From assembly GCA_035550215.1 (NCBI GenBank), contig DASZPM010000003.1, forward strand, positions 62,001 through 126,000: DNA of 64,000 nt, in the 5' to 3' direction. A program made the position numbers and the translations under genes. Source of the DNA: JABDFW01 sp035550215 (GTDB taxonomy: Bacteria > Bacteroidota > Bacteroidia > Chitinophagales > Chitinophagaceae). How positions within the stretch are numbered: the stretch's first letter is position 1; every line of letters begins with the position of its first letter. Below the pieces are notes generated by a model. That model was not told the origin of the DNA, did no database searches, and was given only the letters and a program-made list of their open reading frames with translations. This document shows positions 53,732-62,229 of this stretch, piece by piece.

Positions 53732-54619
53732 ATGATATCCAGGCGTTCATTTATTAAAACAACATCGCTTACCTCGGCGGCAGTTTTGGCATCAAGTGCT
53801 TTCGGGGCTACACGTAAAAAAACTGATATAGGCGTGCAATTATACACTGTACGCGACCTTATGGCAAAAGACCCTGACGGTACCCTTAGTAAAGTAGCTG
53901 CCATTGGCTATACTACGGTGGAAGGTGCTACTTATACGGGTTCGGAAAAGTTTTACGGCATGGACCCTAAAGAATTTGCGGCATTGTTGAAAACGAACGG
54001 CCTGTGGATGCCAAGCTCTCATTACAGGCTTGGGGAGGATAAAGAAAATGGCGCCTCGCCAAAGGGCACTATGCTGAATGACTGGCAGAAAGCGGTAGAT
54101 GATGCCGCGGCAGTGGGCATAAAATACATGGTTTGCGCGTGGTTATCGCCAACAGAGCGCGGCACCCTTGACCATTATAAAATGCTGGCGGCCGACCTGA
54201 ATACCGCTGGTGAAACCTGCAAAAAAGCCGGGATACAGATGTGTTACCACAACCACGATTTTGAATTTGAGAAACAGGGTGATACTTATCCTTATGACGT
54301 TGTTATGAGCAATACAGATAAAGACCTGGTTAAATTTGAAATGGATTTGTACTGGGTTACCAGGGCCGGGCAGGACCCCATTGCGCTGTTTAACAAATAC
54401 CCAGGCCGCTTTCCGCTGCTGCATGTAAAGGATATGGATAATACACCTAAAAAAATGTTTACGGAAGTAGGCAGGGGAACGATAGATTTTAAGAAGATTT
54501 TCGCCCATAAAAGTACTGCCGGCATGAAGTATTTTTTTGTAGAGCAGGATATTTGCCCAGGCAACCCGCTTGACAGCATTAAAATAAGCTACGACTATAT
54601 TAAGGCCAATTTGGTGTAG
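53732..54619 (+). CDS. Sugar phosphate isomerase/epimerase-like protein, Tat-exported
   Basis: A 295-residue protein with the xylose-isomerase-like TIM barrel (AP endonuclease family 2 fold). A Tat signal opens it (RRSFIKTTSLTSAAVLA), so the barrel works in the periplasm. Barrel features are GVQLYTVRDLM, CYHNHDFEFE (metal His and Glu), VKFEMDLYWVTRAG, LLHVKDMD and FVEQDICPG. Substrate is unknown. Transcribed alone and closed by a good terminator. Confidence 0.88.
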   Translation: MISRRSFIKTTSLTSAAVLASSAFGATRKKTDIGVQLYTVRDLMAKDPDGTLSKVAAIGYTTVEGATYTGSEKFYGMDPKEFAALLKTNGLWMPSSHYRLGEDKENGASPKGTMLNDWQKAVDDAAAVGIKYMVCAWLSPTERGTLDHYKMLAADLNTAGETCKKAGIQMCYHNHDFEFEKQGDTYPYDVVMSNTDKDLVKFEMDLYWVTRAGQDPIALFNKYPGRFPLLHVKDMDNTPKKMFTEVGRGTIDFKKIFAHKSTAGMKYFFVEQDICPGNPLDSIKISYDYIKANLV

Positions 54620-54640
54620 TTATAGCAGGGAATTTTTTTG

Positions 54641-54673
54641 AAAGCCTGCGATAGAATGTTGCGGGCTTTTTGT
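54641..54673 (+). terminator. Terminator after the isomerase-like gene
   Basis: AAAGCCTGC (54641-54649) and GCGGGCTTT (54661-54669) pair with one G-U, followed by more Ts. Confidence 0.8.
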
Positions 54674-54907
54674 TTATTATATAATGGAAATAAACCCAGA
54701 AATTATTGCTAAAAAACCGGGACAAAAACCCGGATTTGCTATTTATGGGTAGTTCTTTGACGGGGTGGCATAATTGTTTTATAAAGGTGGGGATGGAATG
54801 AATTGTATAAAAAATATTGTACAATTAAGTTTAATTAATTGATTATAAAATACTTATGATTTTTTGGATTCCTCCTTTTTCCTCCGCCGGGCCATCCCCA
54901 CGTGGCT
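54674..54907. other. Intergenic stretch between convergent genes
   Basis: About 230 bp holding a minus-strand terminator (54712-54737), an ATTGTA/TACAAT repeat near 54803-54827 and AT-rich filler. No gene or paa remnant was seen. Confidence 0.5.
54712..54737 (-). terminator. Terminator after paaC
   Basis: CCGGG (54717-54721) and CCCGG (54729-54733) form a 5-bp GC stem; on the minus strand a T6 run follows. It closes the paaBC transcript about 170 bp after the paaC stop. Confidence 0.6.
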
Positions 54908-55747
54908 TTACCATTCAGCGCCGGGGTATGCCCTTTGCAAAAATTGCATGTCGGTTAAAATATTTTCAAGATATGAGGTATGCTTTCCTTCTTTTCCTGA
55001 TAACGTTGTGTTTTCACCGGCAAAAGGCAGGGTGCCGGTAAGTGTTGCCTTTTCAAAAATTTCTGTTACTTTTTGAAGCCACAAAGGCTGCAGGGCTGTT
55101 ACATCCGTGCCCCAACCCATGGTTAACGCCATTTCCTCGTAGCCTGCCGGAATAAATAATTCAGCGGTATATTGTTGTAATAGGGTGATGGCCTGCACCA
55201 TCCTTTTATGACTTTCGGCAGTGCCCGCGCCAAGCCGTATTACCCATTCGCTGCTCCACCGCACATGGTAGGTTACTTCCTTCAATGCCTTTGCGCTTAT
55301 AGCCGCAATTCTTTCCTCATTGCTTTCCTGCAATTGTTGATAAAGAAAGTATTGATAAACGCTAAAGAAAAATTGCCGCATAACTGTTACGCCCCAATCA
55401 CCCTTTGGCAATTCAGCAAGCACACAATTTTTAAAACCCCCGGCATCACGCAGGTATGCGAGCGTGTCTTCAGTAACAACTTCGGGCCTACCGTCATTAT
55501 TTATCAACTCTGCAGCATATTGGTAAAAATTTCGCGCCTGCCCCAAAAGGTCTAACGCTATATTTGTAATAGCAATATCGAGCTCAAGCACAGGGCCGTG
55601 GCCGCACCATTCGCTGTTCCTGTGGCCAAGTATAAGTGCATCGTCTGCGAGATGGAGCAGGTAGTTCACCAGTTGATTGGTTGATTGATCCTGTTCGTGT
55701 ATGCTTTGAAAGTCCACTTGTTGCATGGCATTATAAATTTCTCTCAC
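54908..55747 (-). CDS. paaC: 1,2-phenylacetyl-CoA epoxidase subunit PaaC
   Basis: Ferritin-like helical protein of 279 residues, the structural partner of catalytic PaaA in the multicomponent epoxidase of aerobic phenylacetate breakdown. Typical are LLHLADDALILGHRNSEWCGHGPVLELDIALTNIALDLLGQARNFY-like text, RQFFFSVYQYFLYQ, VTYHVRWSSEWVIRLG and the end FLQRAYPGAEW. The GTG at 55747 is used unless the ATG at 55726 is. It follows paaB by 13 bp. PaaA, PaaD and PaaE are absent from this window. Confidence 0.9.
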   Translation of the reverse strand: MREIYNAMQQVDFQSIHEQDQSTNQLVNYLLHLADDALILGHRNSEWCGHGPVLELDIAITNIALDLLGQARNFYQYAAELINNDGRPEVVTEDTLAYLRDAGGFKNCVLAELPKGDWGVTVMRQFFFSVYQYFLYQQLQESNEERIAAISAKALKEVTYHVRWSSEWVIRLGAGTAESHKRMVQAITLLQQYTAELFIPAGYEEMALTMGWGTDVTALQPLWLQKVTEIFEKATLTGTLPFAGENTTLSGKEGKHTSYLENILTDMQFLQRAYPGAEW

Positions 55748-55760
55748 CCGGGTAAGCTGC

Positions 55761-56147
55761 CTATATATTCTTCACACCCTCCGGCATAGGGTAGAAGGTA
55801 GGGTAGCGGAATATTTTATCATCGGCGGGGTCATATAAGCTCTCGGCTTCATCCGGGTTGCTGGCATGTATGTGTTTGCTTTCAACCACCCATATACTCA
55901 CGCCTTCCATCCGCCGGCAATATACATCCCTGGCATTTTCAATGGCCATTTTCGCGTCAACAGCGTGCAGGCTTCCGGCGTGTTTATGGTCAAGCCCCTG
56001 CCTGCTGCGTATAAAAACCTCCCATAAAGGCCAGGAATTAGCAATTTGCTGTCCTGCACTTGCCACATCATCTTTTTTCATCGCGCCGCCCGTACCTGGG
56101 GCATTCTCGCCATAATCGCCATAGTAAAGTTTGAATAGGTAAAGCAT
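55761..56147 (-). CDS. paaB: 1,2-phenylacetyl-CoA epoxidase subunit PaaB
   Basis: Bridging subunit of the PaaABC(E) epoxidase. The core (about residues 39-128) matches the family: WPLWEVFIRSRQGLDHKHAGSLHAVDA, RRMEGVSIWVVESKHI, FRYPTFYPMPEGVKNI. PaaB is normally about 95 residues, but from the ATG at 56147 it has 128, with an extra N-terminal part of Tyr- and Gly-rich sequence. The ATG at 56078 would give 105 residues. It is first in a two-gene unit, with nth 30 bp upstream and no paaA. Confidence 0.9.
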   Translation of the reverse strand: MLYLFKLYYGDYGENAPGTGGAMKKDDVASAGQQIANSWPLWEVFIRSRQGLDHKHAGSLHAVDAKMAIENARDVYCRRMEGVSIWVVESKHIHASNPDEAESLYDPADDKIFRYPTFYPMPEGVKNI

Positions 56148-56177
56148 ATTAAGCTTAATTTACAGGTAATAGAAACA

Positions 56178-56837
56178 TTATCTTTCTTTCAACCCGGGCG
56201 CAACTTCTTTTTTATAGTACAGGCAAATGTTACGTAACCCGCACTCCCCGCATTTTGGGTTACGGGCAAGGCATACGTACCTGCCATGCAAAATTAAATA
56301 ATGATGTGCAGTATGTATTTTCTCCTTTGGTATATTGGCTACCAGTTGCTTTTCAGTAGCTAATGGAGTAGTGGCATTTTTAGTCAGGCCCAGTCTTGCC
56401 GATACCCTGAAAACATGGGTATCCACCGCCATATTAGGCTGTTCATCAACCACCGATGTAATTACATTTGCAGTTTTGCGCCCAACACCCGGCAGTTTAA
56501 CCAGTTCTTCTACCGTCATCGGCACTTTGCCGCCAAAATCGCCTACCAGCATTTTAGCCATGCCGATGAGGTGCTTTGTCTTGTTATTGGGATAAGATAT
56601 ACTTTTAATAAATGGGAAAAGTTCGTCAAAAGTGGATTGCGATAATTTTTCCGGTGTTGGATATTTCTCAAAAATGGCAGGGGTAGTTAAGTTAACCCTT
56701 TTGTCTGTGCACTGTGCTGAAAGTATTACCGCTACCAGCAACTGGTAAGGGTTATCGTACATAAGTTCCGTTTCCGGTTCAGGTATGGCCTTCTCAAAAT
56801 AGTCAAAAACAATTTTATAGCGTTCTTTAAGCGTCAT
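56178..56837 (-). CDS. nth: Endonuclease III
   Basis: DNA glycosylase/AP lyase for oxidised pyrimidines, 219 residues. Helix-hairpin-helix LPGVGRKTANVI with catalytic Lys121, Asp139 in AVDTHVFRV, and the [4Fe-4S] cluster C189-x6-C196-x2-C199-x5-C205. The ATG at 56837 gives normal length. It follows a small hypothetical gene and precedes paaB. Confidence 0.96.
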   Translation of the reverse strand: MTLKERYKIVFDYFEKAIPEPETELMYDNPYQLLVAVILSAQCTDKRVNLTTPAIFEKYPTPEKLSQSTFDELFPFIKSISYPNNKTKHLIGMAKMLVGDFGGKVPMTVEELVKLPGVGRKTANVITSVVDEQPNMAVDTHVFRVSARLGLTKNATTPLATEKQLVANIPKEKIHTAHHYLILHGRYVCLARNPKCGECGLRNICLYYKKEVAPGLKER

Positions 56838-56882
56838 AACAATTATAAAGAACGAATGTATATAAAACCGTTAAGATAAAGT

Positions 56883-57116
56883 TCAGGAAGAAACCTCCGA
56901 GGATTGGGCGGCATACTCCATTATCGCTTTTACGGTTTGCCTGCGGGGAGACTGAAGCTGCATGTTTTGTACCCGTTGCGCGGATTCTTTCAGCACCTGT
57001 AATTTCTCCCTTAACGCCCAATTGGACTGCAGTTCTTTTTCAAGGCCAGCTTTATCCGGCTTGCTCATTTCGTTGTACATAAAAAGTGTGAGGTCTTCTG
57101 TAGTAAAATTTGGCAT
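56883..57116 (-). CDS. Small hypothetical protein
   Basis: 77 residues from the ATG at 57116 (MPNFTTEDLTLFMYNEMSKP). Helical, with EKELQSNWALREKLQVL in the middle, resembling the N-terminal recognition part of zinc-less anti-sigma or ZapA-like proteins, though not clearly either. An upstream start at 57206 would add 30 less likely residues. It lies 45 bp before nth on the same strand. Confidence 0.6.
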   Translation of the reverse strand: MPNFTTEDLTLFMYNEMSKPDKAGLEKELQSNWALREKLQVLKESAQRVQNMQLQSPRRQTVKAIMEYAAQSSEVSS

Positions 57117-57232
57117 GGCAAAAGGTATAAAATGAAGTAATCTTGTTACCTCATAGTGATATTGGAATTTTGCAGTAAGTTTTGCTATACTTACCTTAAA
57201 ACGCACAGGCTGGCAAATTATTGTACGCGGAG

Positions 57233-57547
57233 TTATTTTTTGGTATCCGCCGTGGTGCTGTCAACAATAAAGAGGTCTTCATTGTCTTTTTTCATGAGGT
57301 AATTTTCGCGGGCATATTTCTCAAGGGCGGCGGGGTTGTCTTTCAGGTCAGACAGGCTCTTTTTTATCCCGTCAATCTCACTTTGGTAAAACTTCTTGCT
57401 GGCTAACAACTCGTTAAGCTGCTGTTTACGTTGCCTTTGCTCAAACATATTATTCCTGTCAACAAACAGCATCAGCACGGCAAATACTGTAATGGCAATT
57501 ACATATTTATTGCTTACAATGCGGAATATTTTGGCAAAAGTTGACAT
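57233..57547 (-). CDS. Septum formation initiator (FtsB/DivIC-like)
   Basis: Bitopic membrane protein of 104 residues: one helix (about 15-29, YVIAITVFAVLMLFVD), then a coiled coil (about 35-75, RKQQLNELLASKKFYQSEIDGI) and the family's ALEKYARENYLMKKDNEDLF. It belongs to the divisome complex with FtsL. It directly follows enolase, the usual partner of ftsB. Confidence 0.9.
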   Translation of the reverse strand: MSTFAKIFRIVSNKYVIAITVFAVLMLFVDRNNMFEQRQRKQQLNELLASKKFYQSEIDGIKKSLSDLKDNPAALEKYARENYLMKKDNEDLFIVDSTTADTKK

Positions 57548-57659
57548 AAAAAAATCGCTGGGCTATGTAAAAATACAACATCACCTAACGATTTTTAAAA
57601 TAAATTTATTGTGTACGGCTATTCACGGTCAGTTCTTTGCATCCATCTCCGCTCAATCA

Positions 57660-57681
57660 TCCTCTCCACGGCATGGAGAGG
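57660..57681. terminator. Hairpin repeat after enolase
   Basis: CCTCTCCA (57660-57667) and TGGAGAGG (57673-57680) form a perfect 8-bp stem with a 5-nt loop, followed by ACCGGGGTGAGG. This resembles a dispersed repeat seen in many Bacteroidota genomes and may act as the enolase terminator. Confidence 0.55.
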
Positions 57682-57694
57682 ACCGGGGTGAGGG

Positions 57695-58978
57695 TTATTT
57701 CACAAATTTAAACCTGCCTTTCGGATAGATACCGCTGCTGCCCAACGCCTCTTCAATGCGTGTAAGCTGGTTGTATTTGGCCATACGGTCAGTACGGCTG
57801 GCGCTGCCGGTTTTTATCTGGCCGCAGTTAAGCGCTACGCAAAGGTCGGCAATGGTAGTATCTTCTGTTTCGCCGCTGCGGTGGCTCATAATGGTGGTAT
57901 ACCCGTGTGTTTGGGCCAGTTGCACGGCATTAATGGTTTCAGTAACGGTACCAATCTGGTTTACTTTAATCAAAATACTGTTAGCCACGCCGTTATCAAT
58001 ACCGCGCTGTAAAATTTTAGTATTAGTTACAAATAAATCGTCGCCTACCAACTGCACTTTGTTGCCAATGGCGTCAGTCAGTTTTTTCCAGCCATCCCAG
58101 TCTTCTTCCGCCATGCCGTCTTCAATGGAGATGATGGGGTATTTATTTACCCAGCTTGTCCAGTATTCCACCATTTCGTCGCTGGAAATTTCTTTCTGGG
58201 TGCTTTTATAAAACTTATACTTGCCGTCTTTAAACATTTCGCTGCTGGCAGCGTCCAGGGCAATACCTACCTGGCTGCCTGTTTTGTAACCGGCGCTTTC
58301 AATGGCCTGCAATACCGTTTCAATGGCTTCCTCATTACTCTGGATATCAGGGGCAAAGCCGCCTTCATCACCCACATTGGTGCTGTAACCCTTCTTTTTC
58401 AATACTTTCTTCAGCTCATGAAAAATTTCCACCCCCCAGCGCAAACCTTCGCTAAAAGTACTGGCGCCTACGGGCACAATCATATATTCCTGGTAATCAA
58501 TCTTATTATCTGCATGTACACCGCCATTTAAAATATTCATCAGCGGTATAGGCAAAAAGGTGGCATTGGTACCGCCTAAGTAGCGGTACAGCGGCAGGCT
58601 GCTTTCCATAGCGGCTGCTTTTGCTACGGCCATTGATACGGCCAGCATGGCATTTGCGCCCAGTTTGCTTTTGTTGTCTGTACCGTCAAGCTCCAGCAGT
58701 TTCGCGTCAATGCCGGTTTGGTCGTTTACCGCCCAGCCTATCAATTGGTCGGCAATAATATCGTTTACATTGCTAACTGCTTTAAGTACGCCTTTGCCGC
58801 CGTAAACGCTTTTATCGTTATCGCGCAGTTCCACGGCTTCGTGAATACCGGTGCTGGCGCCGCTGGGTACTGCAGCGCGGCCCAGGTGGCTGTTTTCGGT
58901 TATTACATCAACTTCAACGGTGGGGTTACCACGGCTGTCTAATATCTGGCGGGCGTGAATGTCGGCAATGTAGCTCAT
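57695..58978 (-). CDS. eno: Enolase
   Basis: Glycolytic 2-phosphoglycerate dehydratase of 427 residues. N-terminal IHARQILDSRGNPTVEVDV, metal-binding and catalytic segments SIEDGMAEEDWDGW, LVGDDLFVTN, ILIKVNQIGTVTET and SHRSGETEDTTIADL, closing in YPKGRFKFVK. It heads a minus-strand series with FtsB-like, a small hypothetical, nth and paaBC. Confidence 0.97.
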   Translation of the reverse strand: MSYIADIHARQILDSRGNPTVEVDVITENSHLGRAAVPSGASTGIHEAVELRDNDKSVYGGKGVLKAVSNVNDIIADQLIGWAVNDQTGIDAKLLELDGTDNKSKLGANAMLAVSMAVAKAAAMESSLPLYRYLGGTNATFLPIPLMNILNGGVHADNKIDYQEYMIVPVGASTFSEGLRWGVEIFHELKKVLKKKGYSTNVGDEGGFAPDIQSNEEAIETVLQAIESAGYKTGSQVGIALDAASSEMFKDGKYKFYKSTQKEISSDEMVEYWTSWVNKYPIISIEDGMAEEDWDGWKKLTDAIGNKVQLVGDDLFVTNTKILQRGIDNGVANSILIKVNQIGTVTETINAVQLAQTHGYTTIMSHRSGETEDTTIADLCVALNCGQIKTGSASRTDRMAKYNQLTRIEEALGSSGIYPKGRFKFVK

Positions 58979-59405
58979 AAAATAATGTTGGTTATGTATG
59001 TTAATTGATAGTCGGGAAGACCGGAAGTACGAAAGACCGAAAGTTTGTGCGAGACACTTTCCTGCGGCCTACACTGCCACCGGGCCGAAAATTGCTGCAA
59101 AGAAACGTGTTTTGGGGAAAACGGGAAAATGAGATATTTATTAAGGAATTACTTTTAGAGAAAACCTTGATAAATTAGTATTTTTAATTCAAAAGCAAAA
59201 CTCCAAAAAAGAAAATAGACAAAAAGAAAAAGAACATAGATACAGCAGAGTATTTATCATCAAATTAGGTTAATAAGGTGCATTTGTTAAAAGAAATGTA
59301 ACAAGTTAACGAAGGCAAAGAGATAAAAATTAAAAATAGAAGATTTGTTTAAATAATATATTTTTTAGATTTTATCAAATAAACGGCCTAAACACTTTCT
59401 TCAAA
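58979..59405. other. Intergenic region with short tandem repeats and AT-rich tract
   Basis: The first 120 bp include the enolase upstream region and a near-tandem pair GGAAGACCGGAAGTAC (59016-59031) and GAAAGACCGAAAGT (59032-59045). From about 59120 the DNA becomes sharply AT-rich, which continues through the DUF4365 gene. The closest match to a promoter box for that gene is TATATTTT near 59357. No other gene was seen. Confidence 0.5.
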
Positions 59406-60485
59406 ATGACCCAACGCAATCCAAATAAAAAGATAGAGCTGCAAGGAGTTAGATTTGTTCAAGAAGTTGTTCAAGAAAATCATTCTATATTTCGGGATTT
59501 TTCTGGCGACGACCAGGGAAATGACTGTTATGTAGAATTTGTTCAAAATGGATTTGCAACAAATTACGGTGTCTTTTTACAAATCAAAAGTGGAAAAACA
59601 TATAAAGATAGCTTAGGGTATAAGGTGAAAGCCGATCAACCTCATTTGAAGTATTGGAGTCAAGGATTAAATCTAACTATCTTAGTTGTTTTTGACCCGG
59701 AAATTAAAAAAGCTTTTTGGGTTGACGTAACAACTTATTTGAATAATAATCCTCACGTACTTCTTCATAGTTCTCATACAATAAGAGTTGATAAATTTCA
59801 GGAATTTTCCATCGAAACATTTTCGGCCTTTCTTCTCTACTGCATAAAATTTAGAGAGATTCTTTCAAGCTACGAAAAATATGGGCGAGCCTTGGAATGG
59901 TTTGCTAACTTGCAAAACCCAGATATTTGTTATGAAGGACTAAAGGCTTTATATTCTAATCATCGTGAAAAGCCTTCAACATGGTTTTATATTATTTCTA
60001 CATTTTCAAAGATTGATCAAGAAGGAATAAGAAGAAATATTTTAGGACTTATAAGTAATTATTTCAATCCGGATATTTTCTGGCACGTCGGTAATATTGA
60101 GTACTTTCAATCTGAAGAATTGTGCGCGCAGTTATCTTTTCTTTTAACTAAATGTTTTTCGAAACGAGATATTGAACTTGCGCTGTATTATATGGAAGAT
60201 GGCATTACTAAAGGAAGTTTCAGCTATTTGGTTTTCCTTATAATAAATGCGATTGATGATGTTCATGAAATTTTAAAAGATATTGCATTTGAATCTAATA
60301 TTGATAATAGCAAGCGTAATTTCTGCTTCTGGTTATACATTCAAATAGCTAAATTTCACTCAATTAAAGAGACTATAAAAACAACAAATGAGTATTTAAA
60401 TAAATTTCCATGCGGAGAAGATGATGAAGCAATTCTTGGAGTTAAAGAGAGCATCGAACAAGGTGAATTATGGCCTTTAGGATAA
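59406..60485 (+). CDS. DUF4365 nuclease-like protein with helical C-terminal domain
   Basis: A 359-residue cytoplasmic protein. The N-terminal DUF4365 domain (about 10-130) has a PD-(D/E)XK-type set: Asp40 in GNDCYVEF, Glu44, and Gln59-x-Lys61 in FLQIKSG, then HLKYW. The rest (about 140-359) is all helical, HEAT/TPR-like, and I recognise no family. DUF4365 proteins are often near anti-phage genes; a DNA-targeting role is possible but unproven. The gene is AT-rich and uses codons unlike its neighbours, pointing to horizontal transfer. Confidence 0.75.
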   Translation: MTQRNPNKKIELQGVRFVQEVVQENHSIFRDFSGDDQGNDCYVEFVQNGFATNYGVFLQIKSGKTYKDSLGYKVKADQPHLKYWSQGLNLTILVVFDPEIKKAFWVDVTTYLNNNPHVLLHSSHTIRVDKFQEFSIETFSAFLLYCIKFREILSSYEKYGRALEWFANLQNPDICYEGLKALYSNHREKPSTWFYIISTFSKIDQEGIRRNILGLISNYFNPDIFWHVGNIEYFQSEELCAQLSFLLTKCFSKRDIELALYYMEDGITKGSFSYLVFLIINAIDDVHEILKDIAFESNIDNSKRNFCFWLYIQIAKFHSIKETIKTTNEYLNKFPCGEDDEAILGVKESIEQGELWPLG

Positions 60486-60530
60486 GTTTTATTTTTATCG
60501 GATGACATTTTTTCAGCTATCAAAACCTAC

Positions 60531-60554
60531 AATCCGCAATCGCCAATCCGCAAT
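60531..60554. repeat. Near-tandem 14-bp repeat
   Basis: AATCCGCAAT (60531-60540 and 60545-60554), each followed by a 4-nt spacer (cgcc, then agcg), lies between the DUF4365 gene and the M28 peptidase stop codon. Similar extragenic runs are scattered in Bacteroidota genomes. Confidence 0.6.
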
Positions 60555-60558
60555 AGCG

Positions 60559-62220
60559 TTACTCTCTCTCCCCTGCCGTTTTATCCCTTATCGCTTTAAA
60601 CTCGCTGCCGTCTTTCCACTGCGGCCATATATGCTCGTAGGTAAGGCGTTTGGCCACCATAAACAGTAGCTGCAGGTCGTCAATAGCGCCGCTTAAATCC
60701 CAGTTGGGGTTGTAGTTATCCTGCACGTTGTGGTAGCGTTTGGCATCATACTCATCCTGCTGCGCTTGTCCATACCCGCTGTCCTTGCCAATAACATCAA
60801 TGCCAAAGCCCTGTGCCAGCGCGGGTACGCCGGCTTTCGCCAGGCTAAAATGGTCTGAGCGGTAATAACTGCCGGATTGCGGGTGGTTATCGTACGCAAT
60901 GTACCTGCCGCGTTTTTCAGCCTCTTCTTTTAAAATATCCTCCAGGTCATTCTGGCCGCGGCCAATAACGGTAATGTCTTTGGTTTTGCCATAGGTATTA
61001 ATTTCATCAACATTTAAATTGGCCACCGTTTTAGCCAGCGGGTAAATGGGGTGGGTGGCGTAATATTGTGAGCCGAGCAAACCCTGTTCTTCACCGGTAA
61101 CGGCTAAAAATACCACTGTTCTTTCAGGGGGCGTTTGCAGGCTTTTAAATGCTTTGGCAAATTCCAGCAGGCTGGCGGTGCCGCTGGCATTGTCAATAGC
61201 GCCGTTGTAAATACTGTCGCCGGTGGCGTCTGGCTTGCCAACGCCCAGGTGGTCCCAGTGCGCGGTTATTACCAGGTACTCATTAGGGTATTTGCTGCCC
61301 GTTATTTTGCCTATAACGTTATGCGATTTATTGCGTGTAACCTCTGTACGTATCGTGGTTGAGGCATATGCATTTAAATCTACCCCTTTAAAACCTCTTA
61401 TATCGGCTTTGGCAATTATACCGGTATCCTGCCCTGCCGCCAGTAATACTTTTTTACAGGCATCCATGGTTATCCAGCCCTGCGCATCCAGCAACGCCCC
61501 ATCATTTCCTCCATTGTCCAGCCGAAGTGCGGATGTATTCCAGCCATTTTGCAATACACTAAAGGGATAGCTTGCTGCTTCGGTGGTATGTATCACCAGG
61601 CAACCTTTCGCACCCTGCCTTGCAGCCTCTTCAAACTTGTATGTCCAGCGGCCGTAATAAGTCATCTCTTTCCCTTTAAACAGTGTAGTATCGTGGTTAT
61701 TAAAGCCGGGGTCGTTAACCAGCACCATTACTATTTTGCCTTTCACGTCAAGGCCGGCATAATCGTTCCAGTTGTATTCGGGCGCTACAACGCCGTAGCC
61801 TGCAAATACTAACTGGTTTTTATCAAGGGTGATAAGCGAGTCGGTTTTTGGTGTGGCGAAGACATATTCATCAAAACCTTTCAGGTCAAAGTTGCCTTTG
61901 GCTGACTGTATATGCATAACAGGCGCAGGCTTGCTCCAAATATTTATCATTGGTACATCCTGCAGGTAACTGGTATCATTGCCCGGCTCAAGGCCAATGG
62001 CTTTAAACTGGGTTTGCAGGTAATCAACCGTTCTTGTTTCGCCGATGGTAAACGGCTTACGCCCCTGGAACGAATCGGAAGCCAGCACCTTTATATACCC
62101 TTTTATATCATCTGCATTAAATGTTGACAGGCCCGCATCGGGGTCGTTATGATGGTTCAGCTCGCAGGCGGCAAGCAGCAGCAAAGGCAGCGAAGCAAGC
62201 AATAATTTATGGTTACGCAT
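60559..62220 (-). CDS. M28 family peptidase with PA domain, lipoprotein
   Basis: Surface or periplasmic zinc peptidase of 553 residues. Lipobox LLLAAC gives Cys19. A PA-type domain (about 140-270, VDVKGKIVMVLVNDPG) precedes the M28 catalytic domain (about 300-530), whose two-zinc site is visible: His321 in AHWDH, Asp343 in DNASG, Glu377-378 in TGEEQG, Asp in NVDEINTYG and His in RSDHFSLAKAG. It may be an aminopeptidase. It shares a transcript with the HAD gene 9 bp upstream. Confidence 0.93.
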   Translation of the reverse strand: MRNHKLLLASLPLLLLAACELNHHNDPDAGLSTFNADDIKGYIKVLASDSFQGRKPFTIGETRTVDYLQTQFKAIGLEPGNDTSYLQDVPMINIWSKPAPVMHIQSAKGNFDLKGFDEYVFATPKTDSLITLDKNQLVFAGYGVVAPEYNWNDYAGLDVKGKIVMVLVNDPGFNNHDTTLFKGKEMTYYGRWTYKFEEAARQGAKGCLVIHTTEAASYPFSVLQNGWNTSALRLDNGGNDGALLDAQGWITMDACKKVLLAAGQDTGIIAKADIRGFKGVDLNAYASTTIRTEVTRNKSHNVIGKITGSKYPNEYLVITAHWDHLGVGKPDATGDSIYNGAIDNASGTASLLEFAKAFKSLQTPPERTVVFLAVTGEEQGLLGSQYYATHPIYPLAKTVANLNVDEINTYGKTKDITVIGRGQNDLEDILKEEAEKRGRYIAYDNHPQSGSYYRSDHFSLAKAGVPALAQGFGIDVIGKDSGYGQAQQDEYDAKRYHNVQDNYNPNWDLSGAIDDLQLLFMVAKRLTYEHIWPQWKDGSEFKAIRDKTAGERE

Positions 62221-62229
62221 ACAGGAAAT

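Noticed and set aside
54674..54907. Search for a paaA, paaD or paaE remnant after paaC
   Set aside because: No phenylacetate-epoxidase-like text was found in any frame; only terminators and AT-rich sequence.
56827..57021. Minus-strand open frame of 64 codons overlapping nth
   Set aside because: It is out of frame with the better-supported 77-residue protein and overlaps both neighbours.
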